Assembly: GCF_040676615.1 (NCBI RefSeq)
Contig: NZ_JBFAPI010000003.1
Span: 310,001 to 374,000, forward strand
Source of the DNA: Asanoa sp040676615
GTDB lineage: Bacteria; Actinomycetota; Actinomycetes; Mycobacteriales; Micromonosporaceae
Direction of reading: 5' to 3'
Length of the DNA stretch: 64,000 bases
Shown here: positions 7,418 to 16,719 of the stretch, piece by piece
Position numbering within the stretch: position 1 is the stretch's first letter
Layout of the letters: each line of letters begins with the position of its first letter
Notes under the pieces: generated by a model
What the model saw: only the letters and a program-made list of their open reading frames with translations
What the model was told of the DNA's origin: nothing
Databases searched by the model: none
Made by a program: the position numbers and the translations under genes

Positions 7418-8536
7418 GTGCGTGACGTGGTCGAGATCGGCATGGGAAAGACCGCGTTGCGCGGCTATCACCTTGACGACATCGCGATCGTGCCGAGCCG
7501 CCGCACCCGTGACGTCGACGACGTGTCGACCGCGTGGCAGCTCGACGCGTACCCCTTCAAGATCCCCTGTGTCGGGCACCCGAGTGACGCCACCATGAGC
7601 CCCGCGTCCGCGGTGGCGCTGGGCCAGCTCGGTGGGCTGGGCGTGCTCAACGTCGAGGGCCTGTGGACCCGCTACGAAGACCCGCGCAAGATCCTCGACG
7701 AGCTGGCCGCCCTCGACGAGGAAGCGCCGGCCACCCGCCGGCTGCAGGAGGTCTACGCCGAGCCGATCCGCCCCGAGCTGATCGCCGAGCGGGTCCGCGA
7801 GATCCGCGAGGGCGGCGTCACGGTGGCCGTCCGGGTCTCGCCGCAGCACACCCTCGCGCTGGCCCCGGTGATCCTCGACGCCGGCGTCGACATACTGGTC
7901 ATCCAGGGCACGCTGGTCTCCGCCGAGCACGTGTCGACCACCGACGAGCCCCTCAACCTCAAAGAGTTCATCGCCGACCTCGACCTCCCGGTCATCGTCG
8001 GCGGCTGCACCGACTACAAGACCGCGCTGCACCTGATGCGCACCGGCGCGGCCGGCGTGATCGTCGGGGTTGGTGCCGACGAGTGGTCGACCACCGACAC
8101 CGTGCTCGGCATCCGGGTGCCGATGGCCACCGCGATCGCCGACGCGGCCGCGGCCCGCCGCGACTACCTCGACGAGACCGGCGGCCGCTACGTGCACCTG
8201 ATCGCCGACGGCGACGTGCAGACCTCCGGCGACATCGCCAAGGCGCTGGGCTGCGGCGCCGACGCGGTGATGCTGGGCGAGTCGCTGACCCAGGCGGAAG
8301 AGGCGCCGGCCAACGGTGCCTGGTGGCACTCGGTCGCCAGCCACCCGAAGTTGCCGCGCGGCGCGTTCGGTGTGGCCGGCCCGCCGCTGGGCAGCCTCGA
8401 GCAGCTCCTCTACGGCCCCGCCGACGACCCCGACGGGCAGCTCAACCTGTTCGGCGGCCTCAAGCGCGCGATGGCCAAGTGCGGCTACCGGGACCTCAAG
8501 GAGTTCCAGAAGGTCGGCCTGGTTATCGACAGGTAG
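7418..8536 (+). CDS. guaB3: GuaB3 family IMP-dehydrogenase-related protein
   Basis: IMPDH/GMP-reductase superfamily TIM barrel of 372 residues without CBS domains. It keeps the nucleotide-binding ends (LIADGDVQTSGDIAKALGCGADAVMLG) but lacks the catalytic-loop cysteine: where GuaB has GAICTTR this protein has GVGADEWSTTD. Actinobacteria carry this paralogue next to guaB. In Mycobacterium only GuaB2 is, as I recall, demonstrated to have IMPDH activity, so the role here is open. It starts at GTG 7418 behind AGAGGAG and is probably co-transcribed with guaB. Confidence 0.88.
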   Translation: MRDVVEIGMGKTALRGYHLDDIAIVPSRRTRDVDDVSTAWQLDAYPFKIPCVGHPSDATMSPASAVALGQLGGLGVLNVEGLWTRYEDPRKILDELAALDEEAPATRRLQEVYAEPIRPELIAERVREIREGGVTVAVRVSPQHTLALAPVILDAGVDILVIQGTLVSAEHVSTTDEPLNLKEFIADLDLPVIVGGCTDYKTALHLMRTGAAGVIVGVGADEWSTTDTVLGIRVPMATAIADAAAARRDYLDETGGRYVHLIADGDVQTSGDIAKALGCGADAVMLGESLTQAEEAPANGAWWHSVASHPKLPRGAFGVAGPPLGSLEQLLYGPADDPDGQLNLFGGLKRAMAKCGYRDLKEFQKVGLVIDR

Positions 8537-8553
8537 GGCCCATACTGGGCCTT

Positions 8554-9246
8554 ATGTCCGAACCGGCGCCGGACGAGTTGGCGGCATTACGGGAGCAGCG
8601 CGGTCGGAGCCTCGACCGCGCGCTCTCGTTCAGCGACGCCGTCATGTCGATCGCGCTGACCCTGCTCGTGCTGCCGCTGGTCGACATCGCCACCGACAAC
8701 CCCGCCGAGTCCATCCTCGACCAGCTCGACCGCTCCGGGCCGCAGGTGCTCGGCTTCCTGGTCTCGTTCCTGGTGATCTCGCAGTTCTGGGGAGCCCACC
8801 GGCGGCTCTGGGACCACCTGGGCGACTACGACGAGCGGCTGCTCGCGATCAACACGTTCTGGCTGTTGCTGGTCGTGTTCCTGCCGTACCCGACCGCCCG
8901 GCTCTTCGCCGAGGACGCGACACATCCCGACTCGGCGATCTTCTACCTGCTGGTGCTCTTCGGCGTCAGCGCGCTGATGCTGGCCGAAGCCTGGTATGTC
9001 GCCCGCCATCCGTGGCTGCGGCGCAGCGGTGACCGCCGCTCGCTGCGCGACCAGATCCGCCCGGCGGCCGGCACCACCGCGGTCTTCGCGCTCGCCATCG
9101 TGCTCGCGTTGATCAGCCGCAGCGCCGGCCTGTATTCGCTGCTCCTGCTGCTCGTGGTGCAGCGGTTCACCACGCAGAAGGACCAGCCGCTCGGCCAGCC
9201 GCGGCCTGACACCCAGTCGATACCCCGGAAGAATAGGCTCCCGTGA
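8554..9246 (+). CDS. TMEM175-family membrane protein (DUF1211)
   Basis: Integral membrane protein of 230 residues with about six hydrophobic segments. The first carries the family signature RALSFSDAVMSIALTLLVLPL (FSD motif near residue 25), which lines the pore of TMEM175 potassium channels. A role as a K+ or cation channel is inferred from the family. The ATG at 8554 lacks a good ribosome binding site. Its stop overlaps the GTG start of the next gene, so the two are translationally coupled. Confidence 0.82.
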   Translation: MSEPAPDELAALREQRGRSLDRALSFSDAVMSIALTLLVLPLVDIATDNPAESILDQLDRSGPQVLGFLVSFLVISQFWGAHRRLWDHLGDYDERLLAINTFWLLLVVFLPYPTARLFAEDATHPDSAIFYLLVLFGVSALMLAEAWYVARHPWLRRSGDRRSLRDQIRPAAGTTAVFALAIVLALISRSAGLYSLLLLLVVQRFTTQKDQPLGQPRPDTQSIPRKNRLP

Positions 9247-10652
9247 TGATGATCAGGCGATCGGCGGTCGCTGTCCTGGCGGTCCTGACCATCGGTGGCG
9301 CGGCCGCCTGCACGGGGTCGAGCAACGCCGGCGAGGGGTTCGCTCCCGGCGCCGACGGCGTCGGCGACCCCTACTTCCCGACCTACGGCAACGGCGGCTA
9401 CGACGTCTCGGGCTACGCCCTGACGCTGCGCTACGACCCGGGGACCGACAAGCTCGAGGGCACCGCGAAGATCACGGCGACGGCGACCCAGAACCTGTCC
9501 CGGTTCAACCTGGACTACCGCGGCCCGGAGATCTCCGCCGTCACCGTCGACGGTGCGACCGTCGAGAGCCGGCGCGAGGCCGACGAGTTGGTCGTCACCC
9601 CGAAGACGGGGCTGCCCAAGGGCAACACCTTCACCACGGTGGTGACCTACGGCGGTGTGCCGCAGCCGATCACCAGTCCCGAACTCGGCACCGGCGGCTG
9701 GCTGTCGACGCCCAAGGGCGCGATCGCGCTCGGCCAGCCCGAGTCGGCGAGCAGTTGGTACCCGGTCAACGACCACCCGAGCGACAAGGCCACCTGGGCG
9801 CTGGAGATGACCGTACCGACCGGCATCTCGGTGCTGAGCAACGGCGTGCAGGGCGAGAAGACCAACAAGGACGGGTGGACCACCTGGCGGTGGGCCGAGT
9901 CGGAGCCGATGGCCAGCTATCTGTCCACGGTGGTGATCGGTGACTACCGGGTCAGCACCGGCACACACAACGGCAAGCCGCTGGTCACCGCGGTCGACAA
10001 CACGCTGCCGCGCGACGGCAACGCCGACCAGGCGATGGCCCGCACCGGCGAGGTCGTCGACTTCCTGGAGACCCAGTTCGGCCCATACCCGTTCGACGCG
10101 TACGGCGGAATCGTGGTCGACGACTCCCGCATCCGCTATGCCCTGGAAACCCAGTCCCGCCCGATCTACGGCGACGCCTTCTTCACGTCGTCGGCCAGTG
10201 AGTGGGTGGTCGCGCACGAGTTGGCACACCAGTGGTTCGGCGACAGCGTGTCGGTCGCGCAGTGGAAGGACATCTGGCTCAACGAGGGCTTCGCGACCTA
10301 CGCCGAGTGGCTGTGGACCGAGCACGAGGGTGGGACGTCCGTGCAGTCCGCGTTCGACCGGCAGTACGAGGGCATGAACTGGGCGGAACCGGCGTACGAC
10401 CCGGGCCGGGCCGGGCTGTTCGGCAACGGCGTCTACACCCGCGGCGGGCTGACCGTGCACGCGCTGCGGCTCCAGGTCGGCGACGACGCCTTCTTCCGGA
10501 TCCTCAAGGAGTGGACGACCCAGAAGCGCAACGCGTCGGCGACCACCGACGACTTCATCGCGCTGGCCGAGCGGGTGTCCGGCAAGCCGCTGCGCGAGTT
10601 CCTGATGAGCTGGCTGACCTCGAAGACCGCTCCGCCCAAGCCGGGCTCCTAG
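9243..10652 (+). CDS. M1 family metallopeptidase, lipoprotein
   Basis: Secreted zinc aminopeptidase-like protein, 469 residues, probably anchored by lipid: the signal peptide ends with a lipobox-like GGAAAC (Cys near residue 23). The zinc motif is complete: HELAHQWFGD followed by NEGFATYAEW (HExxH-x18-E). The usual GAMEN substrate motif is replaced by ALETQSRP, so amino-peptide specificity is uncertain. It has the N-terminal beta-sandwich and catalytic domain only, without the large C-terminal domain of PepN, as in many actinobacterial lipoprotein members. The GTG start overlaps the previous stop (GTGA). Its stop overlaps the convergent LCP gene stop in CTAG. Confidence 0.9.
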   Translation: MMMIRRSAVAVLAVLTIGGAAACTGSSNAGEGFAPGADGVGDPYFPTYGNGGYDVSGYALTLRYDPGTDKLEGTAKITATATQNLSRFNLDYRGPEISAVTVDGATVESRREADELVVTPKTGLPKGNTFTTVVTYGGVPQPITSPELGTGGWLSTPKGAIALGQPESASSWYPVNDHPSDKATWALEMTVPTGISVLSNGVQGEKTNKDGWTTWRWAESEPMASYLSTVVIGDYRVSTGTHNGKPLVTAVDNTLPRDGNADQAMARTGEVVDFLETQFGPYPFDAYGGIVVDDSRIRYALETQSRPIYGDAFFTSSASEWVVAHELAHQWFGDSVSVAQWKDIWLNEGFATYAEWLWTEHEGGTSVQSAFDRQYEGMNWAEPAYDPGRAGLFGNGVYTRGGLTVHALRLQVGDDAFFRILKEWTTQKRNASATTDDFIALAERVSGKPLREFLMSWLTSKTAPPKPGS

Positions 10653-11791
10653 CGCTTGACCGCCAGCGTCGGGTGGGCCTTGAGGTAGGCGTCGGCCTTG
10701 CCGGCCCGCAGTTGGGTGATGAAGCCGCGGCCGACCGAGGTGAGCTGCTCGCCCTGATAGCCGCCGCCGGAGCCGACGCCGCTGCCCGGCAGCGAGACCA
10801 GCTTGAGGTTGGCCGGGGTCAGCTTGCTCAGCGCGAACACGAAGTCGATCGCGGTGCGCTCGCCGGCGATCACGTCGACCGACCTGCCCAGCGCCTTGAG
10901 CAGCCGGTTCAGCGCGTCGGCGTCGGTCGGCAGACCGCTGGACAGCGCCTTGGCCAGGATCGCCTTGATCAGCTGTTGCTGGTGGCGCTGGCGGGCGTAG
11001 TCGCCGCCGGCCGTGTAGCGCTGGCGGGCGTAGTCGATCGCCTGCCAGCCGACGAAGTGCCGGTTGCCGGGGTTGTAGGTCGCCTGCGGTCCGATGTAGT
11101 CGCCGCCGCTCAGCGTGCGCGCCTTGCCGTTGGGTTGGCGGTGCTTGGACACCACCTTCTGGTCGACGTACATGTCGACGCCGCCGAGTTCGTCGACGAG
11201 CTTCTGGAAGCCGCCGAAGTTGAGGATCGCGCCGGCCTGGAACGTCTTGATCCCGGTGTACCTACTGACCGTCTGGCTGAGCAGCTGATAGCCCTGCGCC
11301 GCCGAGGGCTTGGCCGTGCCGCGCTTGCTGCCGTAGCTCATCGCGTGGGTGAGCTTGGTGCGCCCGCCGCCGTAGCCCGACTTCGGGAACTTCGGGATGT
11401 CGACGACCAGGTCGCGCGGCAGCGAGAACAGGTAGCCGCTGTCGAGGCCCTTGTTGACGTGGAGGATCAGCACCGCGTCGGCGTGCGGCTCCCAGCCGGG
11501 CACGGCGACCCGGGTGTCGACGCCGACGAGCAGCAGGTCGAGCGGGCCGCGGATGTCGGCGCCGGGTTGGACCGTGGGGCTCGGGGTCGGCGTCGGAGCC
11601 GCCGCTGCCGTCGTCGGAGCCGGGCCGTTTGCCACCGGCGCCGGCTTCGGGTCGTCGTCTCCGGCGGTCACCGCGAACACCGCGCCGCCGATGAGCAGGA
11701 CCGCGATCACCGCCGCGGCGATCACGATCACGGGCTTGCGCCCGGGGAGCCGCTGCCAGATGCCGCGTACGTCATTACCCGCGCCAGTCAC
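10649..11791 (-). CDS. LytR-CpsA-Psr (LCP) family glycopolymer transferase
   Basis: Membrane-anchored enzyme expected to attach glycopolymers such as teichoic-acid-like chains or arabinogalactan to peptidoglycan. One N-terminal transmembrane helix (about residues 18-42), a Pro/Thr/Ala-rich spacer, then the LCP domain with DLLLVGVDTR, DAVLILHVN, FSLPRDLVVDIP and the C-terminal IDYARQRYTAGGDYARQRHQQQ block, which includes the conserved Arg residues. The GTG at 11791 is taken as start, giving 380 residues. An ATG at 11854 would overlap the divergent GMC gene. Neither has a good ribosome binding site. Confidence 0.85.
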   Translation of the reverse strand: MTGAGNDVRGIWQRLPGRKPVIVIAAAVIAVLLIGGAVFAVTAGDDDPKPAPVANGPAPTTAAAAPTPTPSPTVQPGADIRGPLDLLLVGVDTRVAVPGWEPHADAVLILHVNKGLDSGYLFSLPRDLVVDIPKFPKSGYGGGRTKLTHAMSYGSKRGTAKPSAAQGYQLLSQTVSRYTGIKTFQAGAILNFGGFQKLVDELGGVDMYVDQKVVSKHRQPNGKARTLSGGDYIGPQATYNPGNRHFVGWQAIDYARQRYTAGGDYARQRHQQQLIKAILAKALSSGLPTDADALNRLLKALGRSVDVIAGERTAIDFVFALSKLTPANLKLVSLPGSGVGSGGGYQGEQLTSVGRGFITQLRAGKADAYLKAHPTLAVKR

Positions 11792-11852
11792 GCCGAAATG
11801 ATGACGGAAGTTCGCGATGGCGCAATAGCTACCGGCCGGTAATGATGAGGGC

Positions 11853-13523
11853 ATGGGTTACGACGTGGTCGTCATCGGCTCCGGGTTCGGTGGCAGCGTC
11901 GCGGCGTTACGCCTGGTGGAGAAGGGCTATTCGGTGCTCGTGCTGGAAGCCGGGCGGCGGTTCGCCGACGACGAGTTGCCGGCGACCTCCTGGCGGCTGC
12001 GCCGCTTCCTCTGGGCGCCCAAGCTCGGCTGCTTCGGCATCCAGCGGCTGCGCGTGCTGCGCCCGGCCGCCCGCGGCGGGCCCGGCGACAAGGTGCTGGT
12101 GCTCTCCGGCGCGGGTGTCGGCGGCGGCTCGCTGGTCTACGCCAACACGCTCTACGAGCCGCTGCCGGAGTTCTACGCCGACCCGCAGTGGCAGGGGATC
12201 GCCGACTGGCGGGCCGAACTCGCGCCCCACTTCGACCAGGCCAAGCGGATGCTGGGCGTCGCCACCTACCCGAAGACGACCGCTGCCGACCGGGCGATGC
12301 GCGCGGTGGCGAGCCGGATGGGAGTCGGCGACACGTTCCACCCGACTCCGGTCGGCATCCATTTCGGACGGCCGGGGGAGACGGTCGACGATCCCTACTT
12401 CGGCGGGGCCGGGCCGGCCCGCACCGGCTGCCTGCACTGCGGCGCCTGCATGACCGGCTGCCGGCACGGTGCGAAGAACAGCCTGGTGAAAAACTATCTC
12501 TATCTGGCCGAGCGACTGGGCGCGTCGGTTCGGCCGCTGACCACCGTCACCGCGGTGCGGCCCGCGGCGGGCGGTGGGTACGTCGTCTCGACGGCGCGGA
12601 CCGGTCGCTGGTTCGGTGGCCGGGCGACCGTGCACGCCGACCAGGTGGTGTTCGCGGCCGGGGCGCTCGGGACCGTCGAGTTGCTGCACCGGATGCGCGC
12701 CGCGGGCGCACTGCCGGCGCTGTCGGCCCGGCTCGGCGCGCTGACCCGGACCAACTCGGAGTCGATCCTTGGCGCGACGGTGCCGGGCCGGTCGGCGGTC
12801 GACTACTCCGAGGGCGCAGCGATCACCAGTTCTTTTCACCCGGATTCGCGTACGCACGTCGAACCGGTCCGCTACGGGCACGGCTCCAACGCGATGGGCC
12901 TGCTCCAGTCGGCTCTGGTCGACGGCGGGCCGCGTCGGGTCCGGCGGCTGCTGGGCACGCTGGTCTCGTCGCCGCTGACCTACCTGCGCGCGCTGTCGGT
13001 GCGCGACTGGTCCCGGCGCACGGTGATCGCACTGGTGATGCAGTCGGTCGACAACTCGCTGACGCTCGGCTGGCGGCGCGGCCGGCTGGTCAGCATGCCC
13101 GGGCACGGCGCGCCGAACCCGACCTGGATCCCGGCCGGCAACACGGCCGCCCGTTTGCTCGCCGAGGAGATCGGCGGGGTGCCTGGCGGGTCGCTGACCG
13201 AGGCCTTCGACATCCCGCTGACCGCGCACATCCTGGGCGGCGCGGCGATCGGAGCGGCGCCGGCTTCGGGGGTCATCGACGGCTATCAACGGGTGTACGG
13301 GCATCCGGGCCTGCACGTCGTCGACGGCGCGGCGGTGCCGGCGAACCTCGGGGTCAACCCGTCACTGACGATCACCGCGCTGGCCGAGCGGGCGTTGTCG
13401 TTCTGGCCCAACAAGGGTGCGGCGGATTCGCGGCCGCCTCTGGGCACGCCGTATGAACCGGTCGACCGGGTCTGGCCGGTGCGGCCCGCGGTGCCAACGG
13501 CCGCGCCCGGAGCCCTGCGCTAG
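11853..13523 (+). CDS. GMC-family FAD oxidoreductase (cholesterol-oxidase/ChoD-like)
   Basis: FAD-dependent oxidoreductase of 556 residues. It has the dinucleotide-binding GSGFGGSVAALRLVEKG at residues 9-25, GAGVGGGSLVY, and a C-terminal GMC block ending HVVDGAAVPANLGVNPSLTI. Position between guaB3 and guaA is that of choD (Rv3409c) in Mycobacterium. A cysteine-rich segment CLHCGACMTGCRHGAKN near residues 192-208 has ferredoxin-like spacing, suggesting a bound iron-sulfur cluster or a metal/disulfide motif. Whether it acts on cholesterol is unknown; homologues of this branch often do not. No export signal is visible. Confidence 0.86.
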   Translation: MGYDVVVIGSGFGGSVAALRLVEKGYSVLVLEAGRRFADDELPATSWRLRRFLWAPKLGCFGIQRLRVLRPAARGGPGDKVLVLSGAGVGGGSLVYANTLYEPLPEFYADPQWQGIADWRAELAPHFDQAKRMLGVATYPKTTAADRAMRAVASRMGVGDTFHPTPVGIHFGRPGETVDDPYFGGAGPARTGCLHCGACMTGCRHGAKNSLVKNYLYLAERLGASVRPLTTVTAVRPAAGGGYVVSTARTGRWFGGRATVHADQVVFAAGALGTVELLHRMRAAGALPALSARLGALTRTNSESILGATVPGRSAVDYSEGAAITSSFHPDSRTHVEPVRYGHGSNAMGLLQSALVDGGPRRVRRLLGTLVSSPLTYLRALSVRDWSRRTVIALVMQSVDNSLTLGWRRGRLVSMPGHGAPNPTWIPAGNTAARLLAEEIGGVPGGSLTEAFDIPLTAHILGGAAIGAAPASGVIDGYQRVYGHPGLHVVDGAAVPANLGVNPSLTITALAERALSFWPNKGAADSRPPLGTPYEPVDRVWPVRPAVPTAAPGALR

Positions 13524-13601
13524 CTGATCACCCCTTGCTGTGCACCCTTGTGGGCAGCGCTCGGCCCATGCCCGTGGCGGTCCTGCGCTAGCGTGCCGGC
13601 C

Positions 13602-14282
13602 ATGGCGGCGCGGGTGCTCGTGGTCGAAGACGACGCACGGGTCGCGGCGGCGCTGCGGCGGTCGCTGGAATACGCCGGCCACCGTGTCGCGCTTGCCGCT
13701 GACGGACCGACCGGGCTGGCGTCGGCGATCCGGGACGCCCCCGACCTCGTCGTGCTCGACGTCAACCTGCCGGGGCTCGACGGGTTCGGGGTCTGCCGGG
13801 CGCTGCGCGCGGCCGGCGGCGCGGCCTTGGTGCTGATGCTGACCGCGCGGGACGCGACCGGCGACCGGGTCGACGGGCTCGACGCCGGGGCGGACGACTA
13901 CCTGGTCAAGCCGTTCGCGCACGAGGAGTTGCTGGCCCGGGTGCGCGCGTTGCTGCGCCGGGCACCGGCGGCGCCGGCGGGCGGCGTACTGCGGATGGCC
14001 GATCTTGTTCTTGACCCCGGTGCGCGTGAGGTGCTGCGCGGTGTCCGGCCGGTCTCGCTGACCGCCCTGGAGTTCGACCTGCTGGCGCATCTGATGCGGC
14101 ATCCGCGGCAGGTGCTGAGCCGGCCGCAGTTGCTGGCCGCGGTCTGGGGCGGTGAGCCGGTGGCCAGCAACGTGGTCGACGTCTACATCGGATACCTGCG
14201 GTCGAAGCTTGAGGCCTGCGGCGAGTCGCGGCTGGTGCACACCGTGCGCGGGGTGGGCTACGTGTTGCGGAGCGGCGGCTGA
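13602..14282 (+). CDS. OmpR-family response regulator
   Basis: Two-component DNA-binding regulator, 226 residues. The receiver has VLVVEDDARVAAAL (acidic pair), the phosphoacceptor in LVVLDVNLPGLDG, and the conserved Lys in DDYLVKPF. The C-terminal winged helix has LTALEFDLLAHLMRHP and VDVYIGYLRSKL ending HTVRGVGYVLR. A longer frame opens at 13548, but the ATG at 13602 is the natural receiver start. It overlaps the histidine kinase gene by one base (TGATG), so the two are co-translated partners. Confidence 0.94.
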   Translation: MAARVLVVEDDARVAAALRRSLEYAGHRVALAADGPTGLASAIRDAPDLVVLDVNLPGLDGFGVCRALRAAGGAALVLMLTARDATGDRVDGLDAGADDYLVKPFAHEELLARVRALLRRAPAAPAGGVLRMADLVLDPGAREVLRGVRPVSLTALEFDLLAHLMRHPRQVLSRPQLLAAVWGGEPVASNVVDVYIGYLRSKLEACGESRLVHTVRGVGYVLRSGG

Positions 14283-15655
14283 TGTCGCTGTCGATCCGGG
14301 CCCGGGTGACGTTGTTCGGGGCCGTCGTGGTCGCGGTGATCTACACGGTGATCGCGGTGCTGGTCTACGCGCTGCTCTCCTACGGCTTCGCCGAAGACCA
14401 GGACACGCTGCTGGCGAGCCGGACCACCGCGGCGGTCTCGGCGCTGGCCGCGGTGCCGGCCGCCGATCTCGGTCCGCGGACGCCGCTGATGTCGATCGAC
14501 GCGGTGGCCACCGGTGAGGCCGTGGTGGTGGTGCTCGACGACGCCGGTGTGGTGCTTTCCGCGACCGGGCACATCGGAGACGGGCCGCCGGCCGTGCCGC
14601 CGTCGTTGCTGGCGGACGCGGCGCGCTCCGGGTCGGCCGTTTCCACGGTGCCGGTTGCCGGGATTACCACTCGGGTGCGGGTGGTGCCGTGGGCAAGAAC
14701 GGATCTCGGGCGCTCCGGGTACGTCGTCGCGGCGCAGCCCATCCGGGCGATCCAGGTGCAGCGGCAGGGGATGATCGGGGTTCTCGGTGCCGTCGGGTTC
14801 GTCGGGTTGGTGGCGGCGTTCGCGGCGACCTGGTTCGCCGTCGGGCGGGCGCTGCTGCCGTTGCGGACGCTGGCGTCGCTGGCCGACTCGGTGGGTGGGT
14901 CGGCCGATCTGACGCGCCGGTTGCCGGCGGTGCGGCAACGGGATGACCTGGGGCGGCTGACTGTCAGCTTCAACACGATGATGGGCCGGCTGGAGGCGGC
15001 GTACCGGCGGACCGAGTCGGCGCTGGCCGCGCAACGGCGGTTCACGGCGGACGCTTCGCACGAGTTGCGTACGCCGTTGACCACTATTCGGGGCAACGTG
15101 GGGTTTCTGCGGGCGCATCCTTCGGCGCTTTCGTCGGACCGGGATGCGGCGCTTGACGACCTGGAGGCGGAGAGCGGGCGGATGGCGCGGCTGCTCGACG
15201 ATCTGCTCCTGCTGGCCCGGTCGGACGGCGGGGTGTCGCTGGTGGCGGCCCCGGTGGACCTCTTCACGGTGGCCTCGTCGGTGTGCGTCGCGGCCGGGGT
15301 TTCGTGTGCCGGCTCACCGGTCGTGGTGTCGGGTGACGCCGACGCCCTGCGGCGGTTGGTGTGGATTCTGGTCTCGAACGCGCTGGGGCACGGCCGGGGC
15401 GCGGTGTCCGTCGTCGTCTCCGACTCGGCCGGGTCGGCCACGTTGGTGGTGTCGGACGAGGGTCCGGGGGTGCCGGCGGAGTTGGCCGAGGCGGTGTTCG
15501 GCCGGTTCTTCCGGGCCGACCCGGCGCGCGGGCCCGCTGGTGGCGTGGGGCTGGGTCTCGCGATCGCCCGGTCGATCGTGACGGCGCACGGCGGCACGAT
15601 CGGCGTCTCCGGTGCGGTCTTCACGGTGACGCTGCCGCTCTCATCGAACTCTTAA
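14282..15655 (+). CDS. HAMP-domain sensor histidine kinase
   Basis: Membrane sensor kinase of 457 residues for the regulator just upstream. Two transmembrane helices (about 10-38 and 160-185) flank an extracytoplasmic sensor domain. HAMP follows, then HisKA with the phosphorylated His in ADASHELRTPLTT and the ATPase domain with LVSNALGHG (N-box), VSDEGPGVP and GVGLGLAIARSIV. The signal is unknown. The gene 46 bases downstream encodes a polytopic membrane protein that could be its target or accessory. Confidence 0.94.
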   Translation: MSLSIRARVTLFGAVVVAVIYTVIAVLVYALLSYGFAEDQDTLLASRTTAAVSALAAVPAADLGPRTPLMSIDAVATGEAVVVVLDDAGVVLSATGHIGDGPPAVPPSLLADAARSGSAVSTVPVAGITTRVRVVPWARTDLGRSGYVVAAQPIRAIQVQRQGMIGVLGAVGFVGLVAAFAATWFAVGRALLPLRTLASLADSVGGSADLTRRLPAVRQRDDLGRLTVSFNTMMGRLEAAYRRTESALAAQRRFTADASHELRTPLTTIRGNVGFLRAHPSALSSDRDAALDDLEAESGRMARLLDDLLLLARSDGGVSLVAAPVDLFTVASSVCVAAGVSCAGSPVVVSGDADALRRLVWILVSNALGHGRGAVSVVVSDSAGSATLVVSDEGPGVPAELAEAVFGRFFRADPARGPAGGVGLGLAIARSIVTAHGGTIGVSGAVFTVTLPLSSNS

Positions 15656-15700
15656 TCGCGCCTTACCGCCGGCTCACGGTGGTACACCAGGCTTGCTGGC

Positions 15701-16708
15701 ATGCGTCGCTTCTGGCCTGTGCTCGTGCTGTTGGTGCTCGCCCCGTGGGTGGGCGAATACCTGTTGGGCAACGTCCCGATCCAGCGGTTGCCGTTCCTGC
15801 CGGTGCTGATCCCGCTCTACGGCTGCGGCGCGCTGCTGGCCCGCGAGATCGCCCGGCACACCGGCCGGGGCTGGCCGACGATCTTCCTGCTGGCGATGGC
15901 CTACGGGGTGATCGAGGCCGGCCTGGTCGACCAGTCGCTGTTCAACACCACGTTCGAAGGGCTCGACCAGCGCGGCGTGACGCCCGTGCCCTGGCTGGGG
16001 GTGAGCGCCTACAACGCGGCGGCGTTCCTGGTCGGCCACACGGTGTGGAGCATCGGGGTGCCGATCGCCCTGGTCGAGCTGTGGTTCCCGGCCCGCCGCG
16101 GATCGCCCTGGCTGGGCCGGTTCGGCCTGTCGGTCACGTTCGTCTTCTACCTGCTGGGCTGCTGGCTCATCTTCAAGGAACTGCGCGACCAGGAGAGCTT
16201 CCTGGCCGCGCCGCACCAACTCGTGGTGGCCGCGGTGACCGCGATCGTGCTGATCGCCCTGGGGTTCCTGGTGCCCCGGCGGCGTGCGGTCGTCGTGGCC
16301 GCCGCGGGCTGGCTACCCATGCCGTGGTTGGTCGCGGCGGTGACGTTCGTTACGGCGGGCCTGCACGTGCTGGTCCCGGAGAGCTGGCCCGGCTTCTGGT
16401 TCGACGTCGCGATCGTCTCCGCGTCGGCCGTCGCGGTGGCCTGGCTGGCCCGGCGTCCCGGCTGGTCCGACCGCCACCGGTTGGCGTTGCTGGCGGGCGC
16501 TCTGCTGACCTATGCCTGGTTGGGGTTCATCCTCACCCTGCTCTACGGGCCCGGCGACGCGGTGCGGTGGGCCGGCAACGGGGTCTTCGCCGTGACGGCG
16601 GTGCTGTTGCTGCTGGTCACCCGCCGGGTCGTCGGCCGCCGCGAGGTGGCTTCCCCCGGGCTCGGCGAGGGGGTGAGCGCGGTGGGGGCCGGCCAACACG
16701 GTCGGTAA
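15701..16708 (+). CDS. Polytopic membrane protein of unknown function
   Basis: 335 residues with about nine or ten hydrophobic segments and no recognised enzymatic motif. Charged loops are short, and the ends are basic (MRRFW at the start, TRRVVGRREV near the end). It follows the response regulator-kinase pair in the same direction with 45 bases between and precedes guaA by 11 bases. It may belong to the two-component operon or share an mRNA with guaA. I do not recognise the family. Confidence 0.75.
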   Translation: MRRFWPVLVLLVLAPWVGEYLLGNVPIQRLPFLPVLIPLYGCGALLAREIARHTGRGWPTIFLLAMAYGVIEAGLVDQSLFNTTFEGLDQRGVTPVPWLGVSAYNAAAFLVGHTVWSIGVPIALVELWFPARRGSPWLGRFGLSVTFVFYLLGCWLIFKELRDQESFLAAPHQLVVAAVTAIVLIALGFLVPRRRAVVVAAAGWLPMPWLVAAVTFVTAGLHVLVPESWPGFWFDVAIVSASAVAVAWLARRPGWSDRHRLALLAGALLTYAWLGFILTLLYGPGDAVRWAGNGVFAVTAVLLLLVTRRVVGRREVASPGLGEGVSAVGAGQHGR

Positions 16709-16719
16709 ACTCCGGACGC

